This document shows positions 17,066 to 25,116 of a DNA stretch of 34,864 nucleotides, piece by piece. Every line of letters begins with the position of its first letter. Within the stretch, counting starts at the first letter, position 1. The notes under the pieces were generated by a model that saw only the letters and a list, made by a program, of their open reading frames with translations, had not been told where the DNA came from and did not search any database. Origin of the DNA: Gammaproteobacteria bacterium (GTDB lineage Bacteria; Pseudomonadota; Gammaproteobacteria; Thiohalomonadales; Thiohalomonadaceae). Location: contig JADGBN010000020.1 in assembly GCA_015231435.1 (NCBI GenBank), positions 1-34,864 of the forward strand, in the 5' to 3' direction. Position numbers and translations under genes: made by a program.

Positions 17066-18468
17066 AGGGAGTTCTCCCCGTGCTGTGAATCTATTACCGA
17101 GGGTTGGGCATCGCCCTGGGGTAACAGATGCGCCACGGTTAACTGACTGGAGTCAAGAAACTCCCGTGCCACCTGCTGCAGCTGCGCTGGCGTGACCGCA
17201 TCAATCGCATCCACATAATGCTCCATCTCCTTCCAGCCGATACCGACGGTCTCCAGCGCCCCGATCTGCATCGCCTGATAGTAGATCGAATCAAGCTCAT
17301 ACACTTTTCCCGCCATCACCTGCACCTTTACCCGCTCAAGCTCTTCCGAACTCACCGGCTCCCGCTGCAACCGGTTAATCTGTTCCCGTAACGCCTGTTC
17401 CAGCTCTTTAGCTGAACGCCCTGCCACCGGTGTCCCATTTAAGGTAAACAGGGTTGGCAAGCGTGCGTAGAGATCATATCCGGCACTGGCACTCGCAGCG
17501 ATCCCCTGACCACGCACCAAATCCTTACCTAATCGTGCGCTGTCGCCGCCAGCGAGAATATGCGCCAGCACCTCAAGGGCGTAGGCTTTCCAGCGGGCAT
17601 CGCTATGCAGCAGTGCTGGGGCCTTATAGCCCATTATCACCATGGGTAGCTTCGCCTCTGCAGAGACCACCTGAAGTCGCCGCTCGCCCTTTTGCTGCGG
17701 TTCACTGCGTGATTTAACCGGTTTGATGGCACTCGCGGGAAGCGTGCCAAAATGGGTTTGCGCCAGTCTGAAAACCTCCTCCGCCTCGACATCACCGACC
17801 ACCACCAGTGTCGCATTATTGGGGGCATACCAGCGCTGATACCAGGTCTGCAGATCCTCGCGTTCAAGGGTGCTAACATCATCCATCCAGCCAATTATCG
17901 GATGGTGATATGGGCTGGCAATAAAGGCTGAGGCCATAAACTGCTCCAAAGCCAGTGCCGTGGGCTTATCCTCGGTACGCAAACGCCGCTCCTCAACGAC
18001 AACGGCGCGCTCTTTGACGAACTCCGCATCGGGCAGCAGCAAATTGCGCATTCTGTCGGCCTCCATACGCAGACTGACCGGGAGGCGGCTCTTCTCCAGC
18101 ATCTGATAGTAACCCGTATAGTCAGGCCCGGTAAAAGCGTTCTCCCGACCGCCGTTTTCCGCAATCACGCGGGAAAACTCCCCAGCGGGATATTTTTCGG
18201 TTCCCTTAAACATCATATGTTCAAGCAGATGCGAAACACCGGTAATGCCATCATGCTCATAACTTGAGCCCACTTTGTACCAAACCTGGGAGACCACCAC
18301 CGGCGCCCGGGTATCACGTTTAACAATCACCTTCATCCCGTTTTGCATGGTCATTTCAAAAACTGTTGCCAAGGTGAGGGTCGGCAACCAGAGCAGCAGC
18401 AACAACCCTCCCTGTAACACTCGGGTCACAGGGGATTTAACCTTTGCAGCGTTGACGTTATTCATCAT
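17062..18468 (-). CDS. M16 zinc peptidase, catalytic subunit
   Basis: A 468-residue exported metallopeptidase. A hydrophobic segment (GGLLLLLWLPTLTLA, ~20-34) acts as signal peptide. The inverted zinc motif is HLLEH (His80, Glu83, His84), followed by the ENAFTGPDYTGYYQML region and a downstream Glu in RMEADRM as third ligand. The ATG has GGAG 8 bases upstream; an out-of-frame ATG just before is ignored. It heads the operon M16 (catalytic), M16 (non-catalytic), rsmD, coaD. Together the first two genes encode a periplasmic peptidase that probably degrades peptides; no specific substrate can be named. Confidence 0.94.
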   Translation of the reverse strand: MMNNVNAAKVKSPVTRVLQGGLLLLLWLPTLTLATVFEMTMQNGMKVIVKRDTRAPVVVSQVWYKVGSSYEHDGITGVSHLLEHMMFKGTEKYPAGEFSRVIAENGGRENAFTGPDYTGYYQMLEKSRLPVSLRMEADRMRNLLLPDAEFVKERAVVVEERRLRTEDKPTALALEQFMASAFIASPYHHPIIGWMDDVSTLEREDLQTWYQRWYAPNNATLVVVGDVEAEEVFRLAQTHFGTLPASAIKPVKSRSEPQQKGERRLQVVSAEAKLPMVIMGYKAPALLHSDARWKAYALEVLAHILAGGDSARLGKDLVRGQGIAASASAGYDLYARLPTLFTLNGTPVAGRSAKELEQALREQINRLQREPVSSEELERVKVQVMAGKVYELDSIYYQAMQIGALETVGIGWKEMEHYVDAIDAVTPAQLQQVAREFLDSSQLTVAHLLPQGDAQPSVIDSQHGENSL

Positions 18469-18792
18469 TCATAGCACTCCATGTATTATAAGAAAGGGTG
18501 GTAAGCGGCAGTTGCTCTGCATAATCGCACACCATCGACTGCGTTTGCCATTAAATAGTGGTACGATAGCCCATAGCGTAGCAGTTATCATCGTCGCAGT
18601 TTACATCCTGGAACAGGCATACTGCAGGGCAAGGACAGAATTTACCTGCAGGAGTTCACCCAACGTCAGCTACCAAACTGGCGGCAAACCTTAACTGCGT
18701 GCCCGACAAGTTAAGTGATTATCCTATTCCTGTCACAGACGCAATGGCACGCGCCTAACACAAAATCGTTCAAATAGATCAGAAGGTTATAT
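18469..18792. other. Divergent intergenic region, M16 operon / ftsY
   Basis: This 324-base stretch holds no gene I can support. It must carry the promoters for both directions. Visible structure is limited to a 7-bp inverted repeat, CTGCAGG (18622) and CCTGCAG (18645), with a 16-base loop, and a plus-strand TACGAT at about 18562 without a good -35. AGAAGG lies shortly before the ftsY ATG. No tRNA, riboswitch or terminator is apparent. Confidence 0.4.
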
Positions 18793-19905
18793 ATGTTTGG
18801 TTTTGGCAAAAAAAACCGCGAAGCGGATTCACAAAACGCCCCTGTAGATAAGCGCACGGCTGCGCAGGAGGATGCCGCAGCGGCCGCCGCAACCGTGGTT
18901 AAGGTGGTTCGCGCCACCACAAGTGCTACGCCACTGCCGCCACTGCATGATAAAAATCCTGACGACAGCTCCCTCTACAGCCGCCTGAAGCAGGGGCTAA
19001 GCCGTACCGGTGCGGTTCTTAACAGTGACGTGCGCGATCTGGTCAAGGTTGGCCGCAAAATTGATGATGCGCTGCTTGAAGATCTGGAGAATCAACTTCT
19101 CAGCGCTGATGTCGGTATCGCTGCAAGCAACGAAATCATTGCCGATCTGCATCAGCGCGTGCTGCACAAATCACTTAAAGATGGTGATGCGCTGCTGGCG
19201 GCACTGAAAGAGAAGATGATTGCCATCCTGACACCGGCGGCGCAACCGCTGGTGATCCCCCCTGAACCACGCCCCTTTGTTATCCTCGTGGTTGGCATTA
19301 ACGGTGCGGGAAAAACCACCACTATTGGTAAATTAGCGAAAAAACTGCAACTGCAGGGAGCGAAGGTGATGCTCGCAGCAGGCGACACTTTCCGTGCTGC
19401 TGCGGTTGAACAGCTGCAAATATGGGGTGATCGTAACCAGATCGCGGTCATCAGCCAGAGTGGCAAGGCAGACTCCGCCTCGGTTATTTTTGATGCAGTC
19501 ACTGCAGCTCGAGCGCGTGACAGCGATATTCTGATTGCCGATACCGCAGGGCGACTACACACCCAGAACAATCTGATGGATGAGCTAAAAAAAGTGAAAC
19601 GGGTGCTTACCAAGGCGATGCCCGACGCCCCCCATGAGACGCTGCTAATTCTGGATGCCGGTACCGGCCAGAACGGCCTTATTCAGGCGCAACAGTTTCA
19701 TCAGGCGATTGGCGTCACCGGCATAGCCTTAACCAAACTCGATGGTACGGCAAAAGGCGGGATTCTTTTCGCCATCGCCAAGGAGCTGCAACTCCCTGTC
19801 CGTTTTATTGGCGTCGGCGAGGGTGTCGATGATCTTCGCCCCTTTGATGCCCATGAGTTTGTCAACGCCCTCTTCACCACCCCGCTGTCCTCTAACGCGC
19901 CCTAA
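18793..19905 (+). CDS. ftsY: Signal recognition particle receptor FtsY
   Basis: The membrane-bound GTPase that receives the SRP-ribosome complex and hands nascent membrane proteins to SecYEG. The N-terminus MFGFGKKN can form a small membrane-binding helix. The acidic A domain is short (about 1-60), so the protein is 370 residues against ~500 in E. coli. N domain: ~60-150 (SLYSRLKQGLSRTG). G domain: GINGAGKTTT (168-177), DTFRAAAVEQL (198-208), DTAGR (250-254), TKLDGTAKGG (314-323). LDAGTGQNG replaces the common LDA-T/S-TGQNA, a mild variation. It is the first gene of ftsY-ftsE-ftsX. Confidence 0.97.
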   Translation: MFGFGKKNREADSQNAPVDKRTAAQEDAAAAAATVVKVVRATTSATPLPPLHDKNPDDSSLYSRLKQGLSRTGAVLNSDVRDLVKVGRKIDDALLEDLENQLLSADVGIAASNEIIADLHQRVLHKSLKDGDALLAALKEKMIAILTPAAQPLVIPPEPRPFVILVVGINGAGKTTTIGKLAKKLQLQGAKVMLAAGDTFRAAAVEQLQIWGDRNQIAVISQSGKADSASVIFDAVTAARARDSDILIADTAGRLHTQNNLMDELKKVKRVLTKAMPDAPHETLLILDAGTGQNGLIQAQQFHQAIGVTGIALTKLDGTAKGGILFAIAKELQLPVRFIGVGEGVDDLRPFDAHEFVNALFTTPLSSNAP

Positions 19906-19924
19906 ACCGTTACGCTCACACCCG

Positions 19925-20608
19925 ATGATTCAACTACAACAGGTCAGCAAACGCTATGAGGGGGGATTTGAAGCCTTAAGCCAGGTCTCTTTTAATATTC
20001 CCAAGGGGGGAATGGTCTTTCTTACCGGCCCTTCAGGGGCAGGAAAAAGCACCCTGCTAAAACTAATTGCACTCATTGAGCGCCCAACCACCGGTCAAAT
20101 TATGGTGGATGAAGAGAACCTCGCAAGGGTTGACCAGGGCAGAATTCCCTATCATCGACGTAAACTCGGCATTATTTTTCAAAATCATCAACTCCTGCTG
20201 GATCGCTCCGTCTACGATAATGTCGCACTGCCGCTGATTATTTCCGGCTACCATCATCGTGATATTCCCGCCCTGGTACGGGCGGCGCTCGATAAGGTCG
20301 GGCTATTGGCCAAAGAGCGTCTCTATCCACTCACCCTGTCGGGCGGTGAACAGCAACGGGTCGGCATTGCTCGGGCGATTATTCACAAACCCCTTCTGCT
20401 GCTTGCCGATGAACCAACCGGAAACCTTGATCCGCAGCTGGCGCTGGAGATAATGAAAATCTTCGAAGAGTTTGTCAGTTACGGCATGACCCTGTTAATC
20501 GCCAGTCACGACATTGCCCTTATTCATCGCCTTAAACGCCCGCAGATAAAACTCATTGCCGGTACAGTAACCGCCAACCAACTGGAGCGGCGTCATGTTT
20601 TGGGGTAA
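19925..20608 (+). CDS. ftsE: Cell-division ABC ATPase FtsE
   Basis: The ATPase of the FtsEX complex, which regulates septal peptidoglycan hydrolysis. The product has 227 residues. Walker A GPSGAGKST (35-43), Q-loop IIFQNHQLL (Gln86), signature LSGGEQQRVGIARA (138-151), Walker B LLLLADEPTGNLD (157-169), and H-loop ASHD. The ATG at MIQLQQVSKRYEGG is chosen because the FtsE fold begins here; the frame is open far upstream inside ftsY but that is not FtsE-like. No ribosome-binding site is evident, and it lies 19 bases after ftsY, so coupling is likely. It overlaps ftsX by 14 bases. Confidence 0.97.
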   Translation: MIQLQQVSKRYEGGFEALSQVSFNIPKGGMVFLTGPSGAGKSTLLKLIALIERPTTGQIMVDEENLARVDQGRIPYHRRKLGIIFQNHQLLLDRSVYDNVALPLIISGYHHRDIPALVRAALDKVGLLAKERLYPLTLSGGEQQRVGIARAIIHKPLLLLADEPTGNLDPQLALEIMKIFEEFVSYGMTLLIASHDIALIHRLKRPQIKLIAGTVTANQLERRHVLG

Positions 20609-21662
20609 GCGGTCGCGTCGTGGGGCAACCAAATCACGCCCCTTCAGCGTTAAATTCAAAAAGTTTTTTGCCTCACTGATCTCCCAGACAAACGCCCGTC
20701 CCAAACGCCAGCCACGTCCTGCACGGCAGCACTCAAGACTCATTGTCAAGGTAGAAAATTATCTGCAACTGCACCTCGCTACCTTGGTTGACAGTTTTGC
20801 ACAACTGAGTTTAAAACCGCTAACCACCCTCATGACCGCCGCCGTCATTGGCATCTCCCTGTCACTGCCGGCGCTGTTGCAGCTTGTTTTGGATAATGGT
20901 AAAGCGGTGGTCTCCGGCTGGGATGAGTCAACTAACATCACCCTCTATATTAGGGATAGTGTCAGCAACACCCAGATTGAAGCACTCTCCCAAAGCCTGC
21001 AACTTGCGACGATTAAAGCAGTCCATTACATCTCGCGTGAAGAGGCACTCGCCGAGTTTCGCCAGCTCTCGGGGTTTTCGGCGGCGCTGGATATGCTGGA
21101 AAACAACCCCCTACCTGCGGTACTGGTTATCACCCCCGCCACCGCACAGGGCGACGCTGCAGCACTAGAGGCACTACGCCAACAGTTAAGCAGCCTGCCT
21201 GAAGTAGAGTTGGCACAACTCGATATGGCGTGGGTAGAGCGCCTTTTTGCACTCATTCATCTTGGCGACCGTGCTTTGTGGATTCTCTCCCTTCTGCTCG
21301 CCTTTGCGGTTCTACTCATTGTCGGTAATACCATTCGACTGGCGATTCTCAACCGTCGTGAGGAGATTGTCATTAGCAAACTGATCGGTGCTACCGATGG
21401 TTTTATTCGTCGCCCCTTTCTCTACACCGGGTTCTGGTATGGTCTTTTTGGCGGCCTCATTGCCGCACTGCTCACCGAGATTGCCGTCTGGTCGCTAACG
21501 GCACCCCTTGAACACTTTACTGGTCTCTATGAGAGTGACTTTACAATAAGTGGGCTGAGTTTATCGGCACTACTCGAGATCCTCTGTTTTAGCTCACTAT
21601 TGGGATTAGTCGGCTCGGCAATTGCCGTCGGACGTCATCTCAAAGCAATAGAGCCGACTTAA
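20595..21662 (+). CDS. ftsX: Cell-division membrane protein FtsX
   Basis: A 355-residue inner-membrane partner of FtsE. A long basic cytoplasmic N-terminus (about 1-70, many Arg/Lys) precedes TM1 (LMTAAVIGISLSLPALLQLV). A periplasmic loop of about 110 residues (from DNGKAVVSGWDES to the LDMAWVERL region) would contact the murein-hydrolase activator. Three more helices follow, around LWILSLLLAFAVLLIV, GLFGGLIAALL and ILCFSSLLGLVGSAIAV. NRREEIVISKLIGATDGFIRRPFLY is the conserved FtsX coupling region. The start overlaps the ftsE end, with GGAGCGG upstream. Confidence 0.96.
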   Translation: MFWGKRSRRGATKSRPFSVKFKKFFASLISQTNARPKRQPRPARQHSRLIVKVENYLQLHLATLVDSFAQLSLKPLTTLMTAAVIGISLSLPALLQLVLDNGKAVVSGWDESTNITLYIRDSVSNTQIEALSQSLQLATIKAVHYISREEALAEFRQLSGFSAALDMLENNPLPAVLVITPATAQGDAAALEALRQQLSSLPEVELAQLDMAWVERLFALIHLGDRALWILSLLLAFAVLLIVGNTIRLAILNRREEIVISKLIGATDGFIRRPFLYTGFWYGLFGGLIAALLTEIAVWSLTAPLEHFTGLYESDFTISGLSLSALLEILCFSSLLGLVGSAIAVGRHLKAIEPT

Positions 21663-21681
21663 CCCACTTACTGAACCTCCC

Positions 21682-22878
21682 ATGAATCCAGCACTCACAC
21701 AACTCCACCCCTACCCTTTCGAACAGCTACGCCTACTAAAAGCTGGCATTACACCGTCCGAGCTCCCTCATATTAATCCCTCGATTGGTGCACCCCAACA
21801 TCGCCCCCCGACACTGGTGCTGGAGGCACTTAGCGCCGCACTGGACGGATTGGGAAAATATCCCCTGACGCGTGGCTCTGATACGCTACGACAAACGATT
21901 GCCCAATGGCTGAACCGCCGCTTCTCACTCACCCAAGGGATAGATAGTGAAAGCCAGGTAATACCGGTCAGCGGCACGCGGGAGGCGCTCTTTGCCTTTG
22001 CCCAAGCGATAATTAACCGCGATACGGCCAAACCACCCTATGTCATGATGCCCAACCCCTTCTATCAAATCTATGAAGGGGCGGCACTACTCGCTGGGGC
22101 TGAACCCTACTACTTAAACACCACGGCTGCGAATGGCTACCTGCCGGATCTTGACAGCATCAGCAATGACGCCTGGCAGCGTTGTCAGCTCTTCTACTTC
22201 TGCTCGCCCGCCAACCCCACCGGCACCATTGCGCCGTTCGCCTGGCAAAAGCGCCTACTGGAGCTTGCTGCAGAACATCAGTTTATTGTCGCCGCCGATG
22301 AGTGCTACAGTGAAATTTACATGGATGAAGCGAATCCCCCCATGGGCATTCTCACGGTTGCCGAGGCGATGGGCAACACCGATTATCAGCGAATAGTCAC
22401 CTTTCACAGCCTCTCTAAACGCTCCAGTCTGCCGGGCTTACGTTCGGGATTTGTCGCGGGAGATGCCGCAATTCTTAAGCACTTTCTCCTCTATCGTACC
22501 TATCACGGTGCTGCCCTCCCCCCCCATACACAGGCCGCCAGTACCGTTGCCTGGCAGGATGAGGCGCACGTTATCGCCAATCGCTCTGCCTATCGTGAAA
22601 AATTCGCCATCGTTAACGCCATACTCGCCCCCTTTCTCAACTTTGATCTTCCCGCAGCCGGTTTCTACCTCTGGCCCGAAACTGACGGCGACGCCACGCA
22701 ATTTACACGTCAACTCTATGCCGAGAAAAACGTCACGCTATTACCAGGAAGCTACCTCTCACGACCGGCAAATGGCAGTAACCCCGGTGACCGCCGTGTG
22801 CGTCTGGCGCTGGTTGCCAATATCGGCGAATGTCGTGAAGCCGCCGAACGGATTGCTCACTTCATCCAGCACTATTAG
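21682..22878 (+). CDS. dapC: Succinyldiaminopimelate transaminase (DapC-type aminotransferase)
   Basis: Predicted to make N-succinyl-LL-2,6-diaminopimelate from the 2-amino-6-keto precursor and glutamate, in lysine and peptidoglycan synthesis. A PLP fold-type I enzyme of 398 residues. PLP lysine: HSLSKRSSLPGLRSGF (Lys246, with Arg254). Other markers: SGTREALF (97-104), PNPFYQIYEG (125-133), CSPANPTG (174-181), DECYSEIY (206-213). The opening MNPALTQLHPYPFEQLR matches proteobacterial DapC. It follows ftsX by 19 bases. In many gammaproteobacteria rpoH occupies this place after ftsX. Distinction from other class I aminotransferases rests on overall pattern only. Confidence 0.88.
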   Translation: MNPALTQLHPYPFEQLRLLKAGITPSELPHINPSIGAPQHRPPTLVLEALSAALDGLGKYPLTRGSDTLRQTIAQWLNRRFSLTQGIDSESQVIPVSGTREALFAFAQAIINRDTAKPPYVMMPNPFYQIYEGAALLAGAEPYYLNTTAANGYLPDLDSISNDAWQRCQLFYFCSPANPTGTIAPFAWQKRLLELAAEHQFIVAADECYSEIYMDEANPPMGILTVAEAMGNTDYQRIVTFHSLSKRSSLPGLRSGFVAGDAAILKHFLLYRTYHGAALPPHTQAASTVAWQDEAHVIANRSAYREKFAIVNAILAPFLNFDLPAAGFYLWPETDGDATQFTRQLYAEKNVTLLPGSYLSRPANGSNPGDRRVRLALVANIGECREAAERIAHFIQHY

Positions 22879-22904
22879 CAACCTATTTATGCCACATCCT
22901 TTAA

Positions 22905-22988
22905 TGCTGCAATGTTCAGTCAAAACAACTCCTCGACCAAGCCAAGACCCGCATCAAGCAGCTCATCGAGGAGGGGGTGCGGGCATGA
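22905..22988 (+). pseudogene. Remnant of an antitoxin-like gene (C-terminal end only)
   Basis: The frame ends ...QLLDQAKTRIKQLIEEGVRA, then TGA overlapping the ATG of the next fragment (ATGA). This coupling of a short helical protein with a P-loop kinase is typical of zeta-toxin-like modules. Upstream the frame is blocked by TAA and no start is present, so only about 27 codons remain. It probably lost its 5' end at the junction with the dapC downstream region. Confidence 0.5.
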
Positions 22989-23158
22989 GTGACGCCAACG
23001 AGAAAAAGGTGTACATCATCGCCGGTCCTAACGGCGCGGGCAAAACCACCTTCGCGCTGGAGTACCTGCCCCAGGTGTTTGTCTTTGAACAGCGCGATAA
23101 CGACCGTGAAATTGTGCATGAAGGATCAGACTCAATTGATATTCAGGTTTATGGGTAA
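22985..23158 (+). pseudogene. Truncated zeta-toxin-like P-loop kinase
   Basis: The 57-codon frame opens with KKVYIIAGPNGAGKTTFALEYLP, the Walker A and first helix of zeta-toxin-like ATPases/kinases, which are usually about 190-200 residues. Directly after LPQV it runs into RDNDREIVHEGSDSIDIQVYG and stops. The catalytic Asp, the substrate and sugar-binding regions and the remainder are missing, consistent with a large internal deletion joining start and tail. The ATG overlaps the stop of the antitoxin-like remnant. It should not be an active kinase. Confidence 0.6.
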
Positions 23159-23167
23159 AAGTAAATT

Positions 23168-23860
23168 ATGAGAATTTGGGATGTTCATCCAGGTTACTTA
23201 AATCGTCAGAGCTTGCTAGGCGAGCATCGGGAGCTTCATGGGTTAGTATCGATTTTGGTAAATGGAAAGAAGGGCTATTCTCAACACCCAGAGACATTAA
23301 GGTGGGTTGGCTACGGCTGGGCATTGAAGCAACGTCACAGAGAGCTTGTGTGTGAAATGAAGTTAAGAGGATATACAGATAAATCTCCTGTGAGAACAAG
23401 ATCAAATCAAGGCGTATGGCCAACAGTCTATATTGATAAACCTCATATTCAATTTGAAATACTGAGAGAAAAATATAAAGATAAGGAGGTCGGTCGTATA
23501 CCATTGCCAATTAATGAACAAGAACTATGGAGCCACTATAAATATTCGGTTCTCGCCCGTGACCAAGCAAAATATAAAGAAATTGGGCGTATGGTTTCTA
23601 ACCATTCACTGAGTTTTGAAACGCTATCTAAAGAATTAATTGAAACACTCCGATGCCAACCTTATGAGGGTGGCATTAGAAACTCATTGCAGCATATGTG
23701 GGGTTACGTATCAGAAGCCTGTAACGAAAATAGCAAACGCAATATTGAGTCGTGGTCGTTAAAGAAACTGTTAAGAATTACCCAGGAAAATGTTAAGAAA
23801 TTAAACGAGCCATATCTTAAAAAATCTACTGCGTTAAGTGAGTTAATGGTGTGGCTATAA
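23168..23860 (+). CDS. Pyrimidine-dimer DNA glycosylase (endonuclease V-like) fused to DUF1722
   Basis: A 230-residue protein with two parts. Residues 1-~100 (MRIWDVHPGYLNRQSLLGEH, RELHGLVSIL, HPETLRWVGY, LVCEMKLRGY) match the T4 endonuclease V-like Pyr_excise family: LLGEHRELHGL aligns with the LMAEYRELPRV segment of T4 enzyme, so Glu22 corresponds to catalytic Glu23. Residues ~117-230 (LWSHYKYSVLARDQAKYKEIG, then NSLQHMWGYVS) match DUF1722, the domain of E. coli YbgA, which sits next to photolyase phrB. The expected role is repair of UV pyrimidine dimers. Base composition is visibly AT-richer than both neighbours, suggesting recent acquisition with the adjacent decayed module. The ribosome-binding site is weak. 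Confidence 0.85.
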   Translation: MRIWDVHPGYLNRQSLLGEHRELHGLVSILVNGKKGYSQHPETLRWVGYGWALKQRHRELVCEMKLRGYTDKSPVRTRSNQGVWPTVYIDKPHIQFEILREKYKDKEVGRIPLPINEQELWSHYKYSVLARDQAKYKEIGRMVSNHSLSFETLSKELIETLRCQPYEGGIRNSLQHMWGYVSEACNENSKRNIESWSLKKLLRITQENVKKLNEPYLKKSTALSELMVWL

Positions 23861-23922
23861 TACGCATAATAATTGGCTTCAGGGAGAAAAAGTAGTGGGG
23901 GTCTGAACGATTACCCTTAATT

Positions 23923-25116
23923 TCAGTTCTGCGTTGCGAAATTCTCAAAGCTGGATTCGATAAAACCTCCATGTTCAAGAATAGCCTCGTTTTCTAGCTC
24001 CTGTAGTATCGCTAACACCTCTCCTGATTTCTGTGTTAGCTGGCGCAACAGAGTTGTGATCTTTTCACGATCGGGCTCATTCTGAACCGCCTCGACCAAT
24101 TGCTGAGCGATCTCATGAAGCTCTTGATGGGGCTTCTCAAGCGCATCAAAGACTGCGTGTCCTCTAAAGCGCTGTCCGTGACCGTAATACCACTCACCGA
24201 GCTTACATTTTTTCGGATTAAGTTCTGCAGTCACCGCAATGACAGCAGTCGTTTCTGGCGCCACAAATGCCGCACTCATCGCCTGAGCGACCAGTGAGCG
24301 GCGCCAATGAATATGGTCGAGCTGCGCCATATGGATTAGGCCAATGGGCATCCCAGACCAGCGTTGATCAAGCTCGAGAAAGGGGATGAGATCTGACAGC
24401 GGCATCGGTTTCCCCAACCAGAAACCCTGCGCATCGGTACACCCCGTGCGCAAGAGAAACTCATAAAGCTGGCTACTCTCAACCCCCTCAGCAACCACCT
24501 TGGCACCAAGTTGATGCGCCATACAGATACTTGCCTCAACAATGGTAGTGCTCTTTCCTGAGGTCAACATACGCTTAATCAACCCCTGATCGATCTTGAC
24601 TACACTAAACGGCCATTGACTAAGCGTATCGATAGAGGCGTAGCCAGTACCAAAATCATCCATGGCAAGACTGACACCCGCATCGACCAGACGCTGCACA
24701 TTTTCTCGGACCGACTCGGTGCCTTTTATTAACGATGTCTCTGTCAACTCAACCTGTAAAAACTTAGGATTGAGCTGATAGTTGGCAATATTATCAAGCA
24801 CACAGTTCACCAACGCCGTGGATTCAAAATCCTGTGCCGTTAGATTAAACGACATGACAAATTCAGGTAGCAGATCCTGAATAATCACTAGGTCTGCCAT
24901 CAGATTCTTACACATCACCAACGAAATATCCTTAATAAAACCGGACGCTTCCGCTGCAGGAATAAAACTATTTGGCAACTTTACCGTGCCATCCGCCTGA
25001 ATCCAGCGAATCAGGGCCTCTGCACCACTCACCTTACCACTGGTTAGCGAAATTTTAGGCTGGTAATAAAAAACCAGCTCATCCTTGGCAAGGGCTAACT
25101 CAATATCCGAGTTCAA
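23923..25116 (-). CDS. EAL phosphodiesterase with C-terminal CZB zinc-sensing domain
   Basis: Predicted cyclic-di-GMP phosphodiesterase. The EAL domain spans about 3-250: EALIRW (33-38), NLTAQD (Asn91), ELTET (Glu123-Thr127), DDFGTGYAS (Asp153-154), VKIDQ (Lys174), AEGVES (Glu210) and AQGFWLGKP (Gln230), all catalytic positions kept. Residues ~262-345 are a CZB domain: LDHIHW (His268/His270), the diagnostic CKLGEWY (Cys304 to Tyr310), then His320 and His330/334 for the 3His-1Cys zinc site. CZB domains sense zinc or hypochlorous acid. The frame opens with TTG, lacks a ribosome-binding site, and has an in-frame stop two codons upstream; it begins exactly at the linker where GGDEF-EAL proteins join, so an N-terminal sensor or GGDEF part may have been lost. 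Confidence 0.88.
   Translation of the reverse strand: MNSDIELALAKDELVFYYQPKISLTSGKVSGAEALIRWIQADGTVKLPNSFIPAAEASGFIKDISLVMCKNLMADLVIIQDLLPEFVMSFNLTAQDFESTALVNCVLDNIANYQLNPKFLQVELTETSLIKGTESVRENVQRLVDAGVSLAMDDFGTGYASIDTLSQWPFSVVKIDQGLIKRMLTSGKSTTIVEASICMAHQLGAKVVAEGVESSQLYEFLLRTGCTDAQGFWLGKPMPLSDLIPFLELDQRWSGMPIGLIHMAQLDHIHWRRSLVAQAMSAAFVAPETTAVIAVTAELNPKKCKLGEWYYGHGQRFRGHAVFDALEKPHQELHEIAQQLVEAVQNEPDREKITTLLRQLTQKSGEVLAILQELENEAILEHGGFIESSFENFATQN

Noticed and set aside
18275-18694. 139-codon plus-strand frame running from inside the M16 gene into the intergenic region
   Set aside because: Mostly antisense to the signal-peptide end of a clear M16 protein; the rest is unlike any protein.
19742-19924. 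Upstream extension of ftsE within ftsY
   Set aside because: The FtsE fold starts at MIQLQQVSKRYEGG; the extra ~61 residues are out-of-frame ftsY sequence.
22451-22984. Open frame continuing upstream of the truncated kinase through dapC
   Set aside because: It is antiphase to dapC, which is clearly coding in another frame; only the last 57 codons show a P-loop.
23880-23922. GGGGGTCTGAACGATTACCC stretch near the EAL gene end
   Set aside because: It recalls GGGGTCTGACCCC-type repeats found around REP-associated elements, but the copy is imperfect and single, so no repeat is called.
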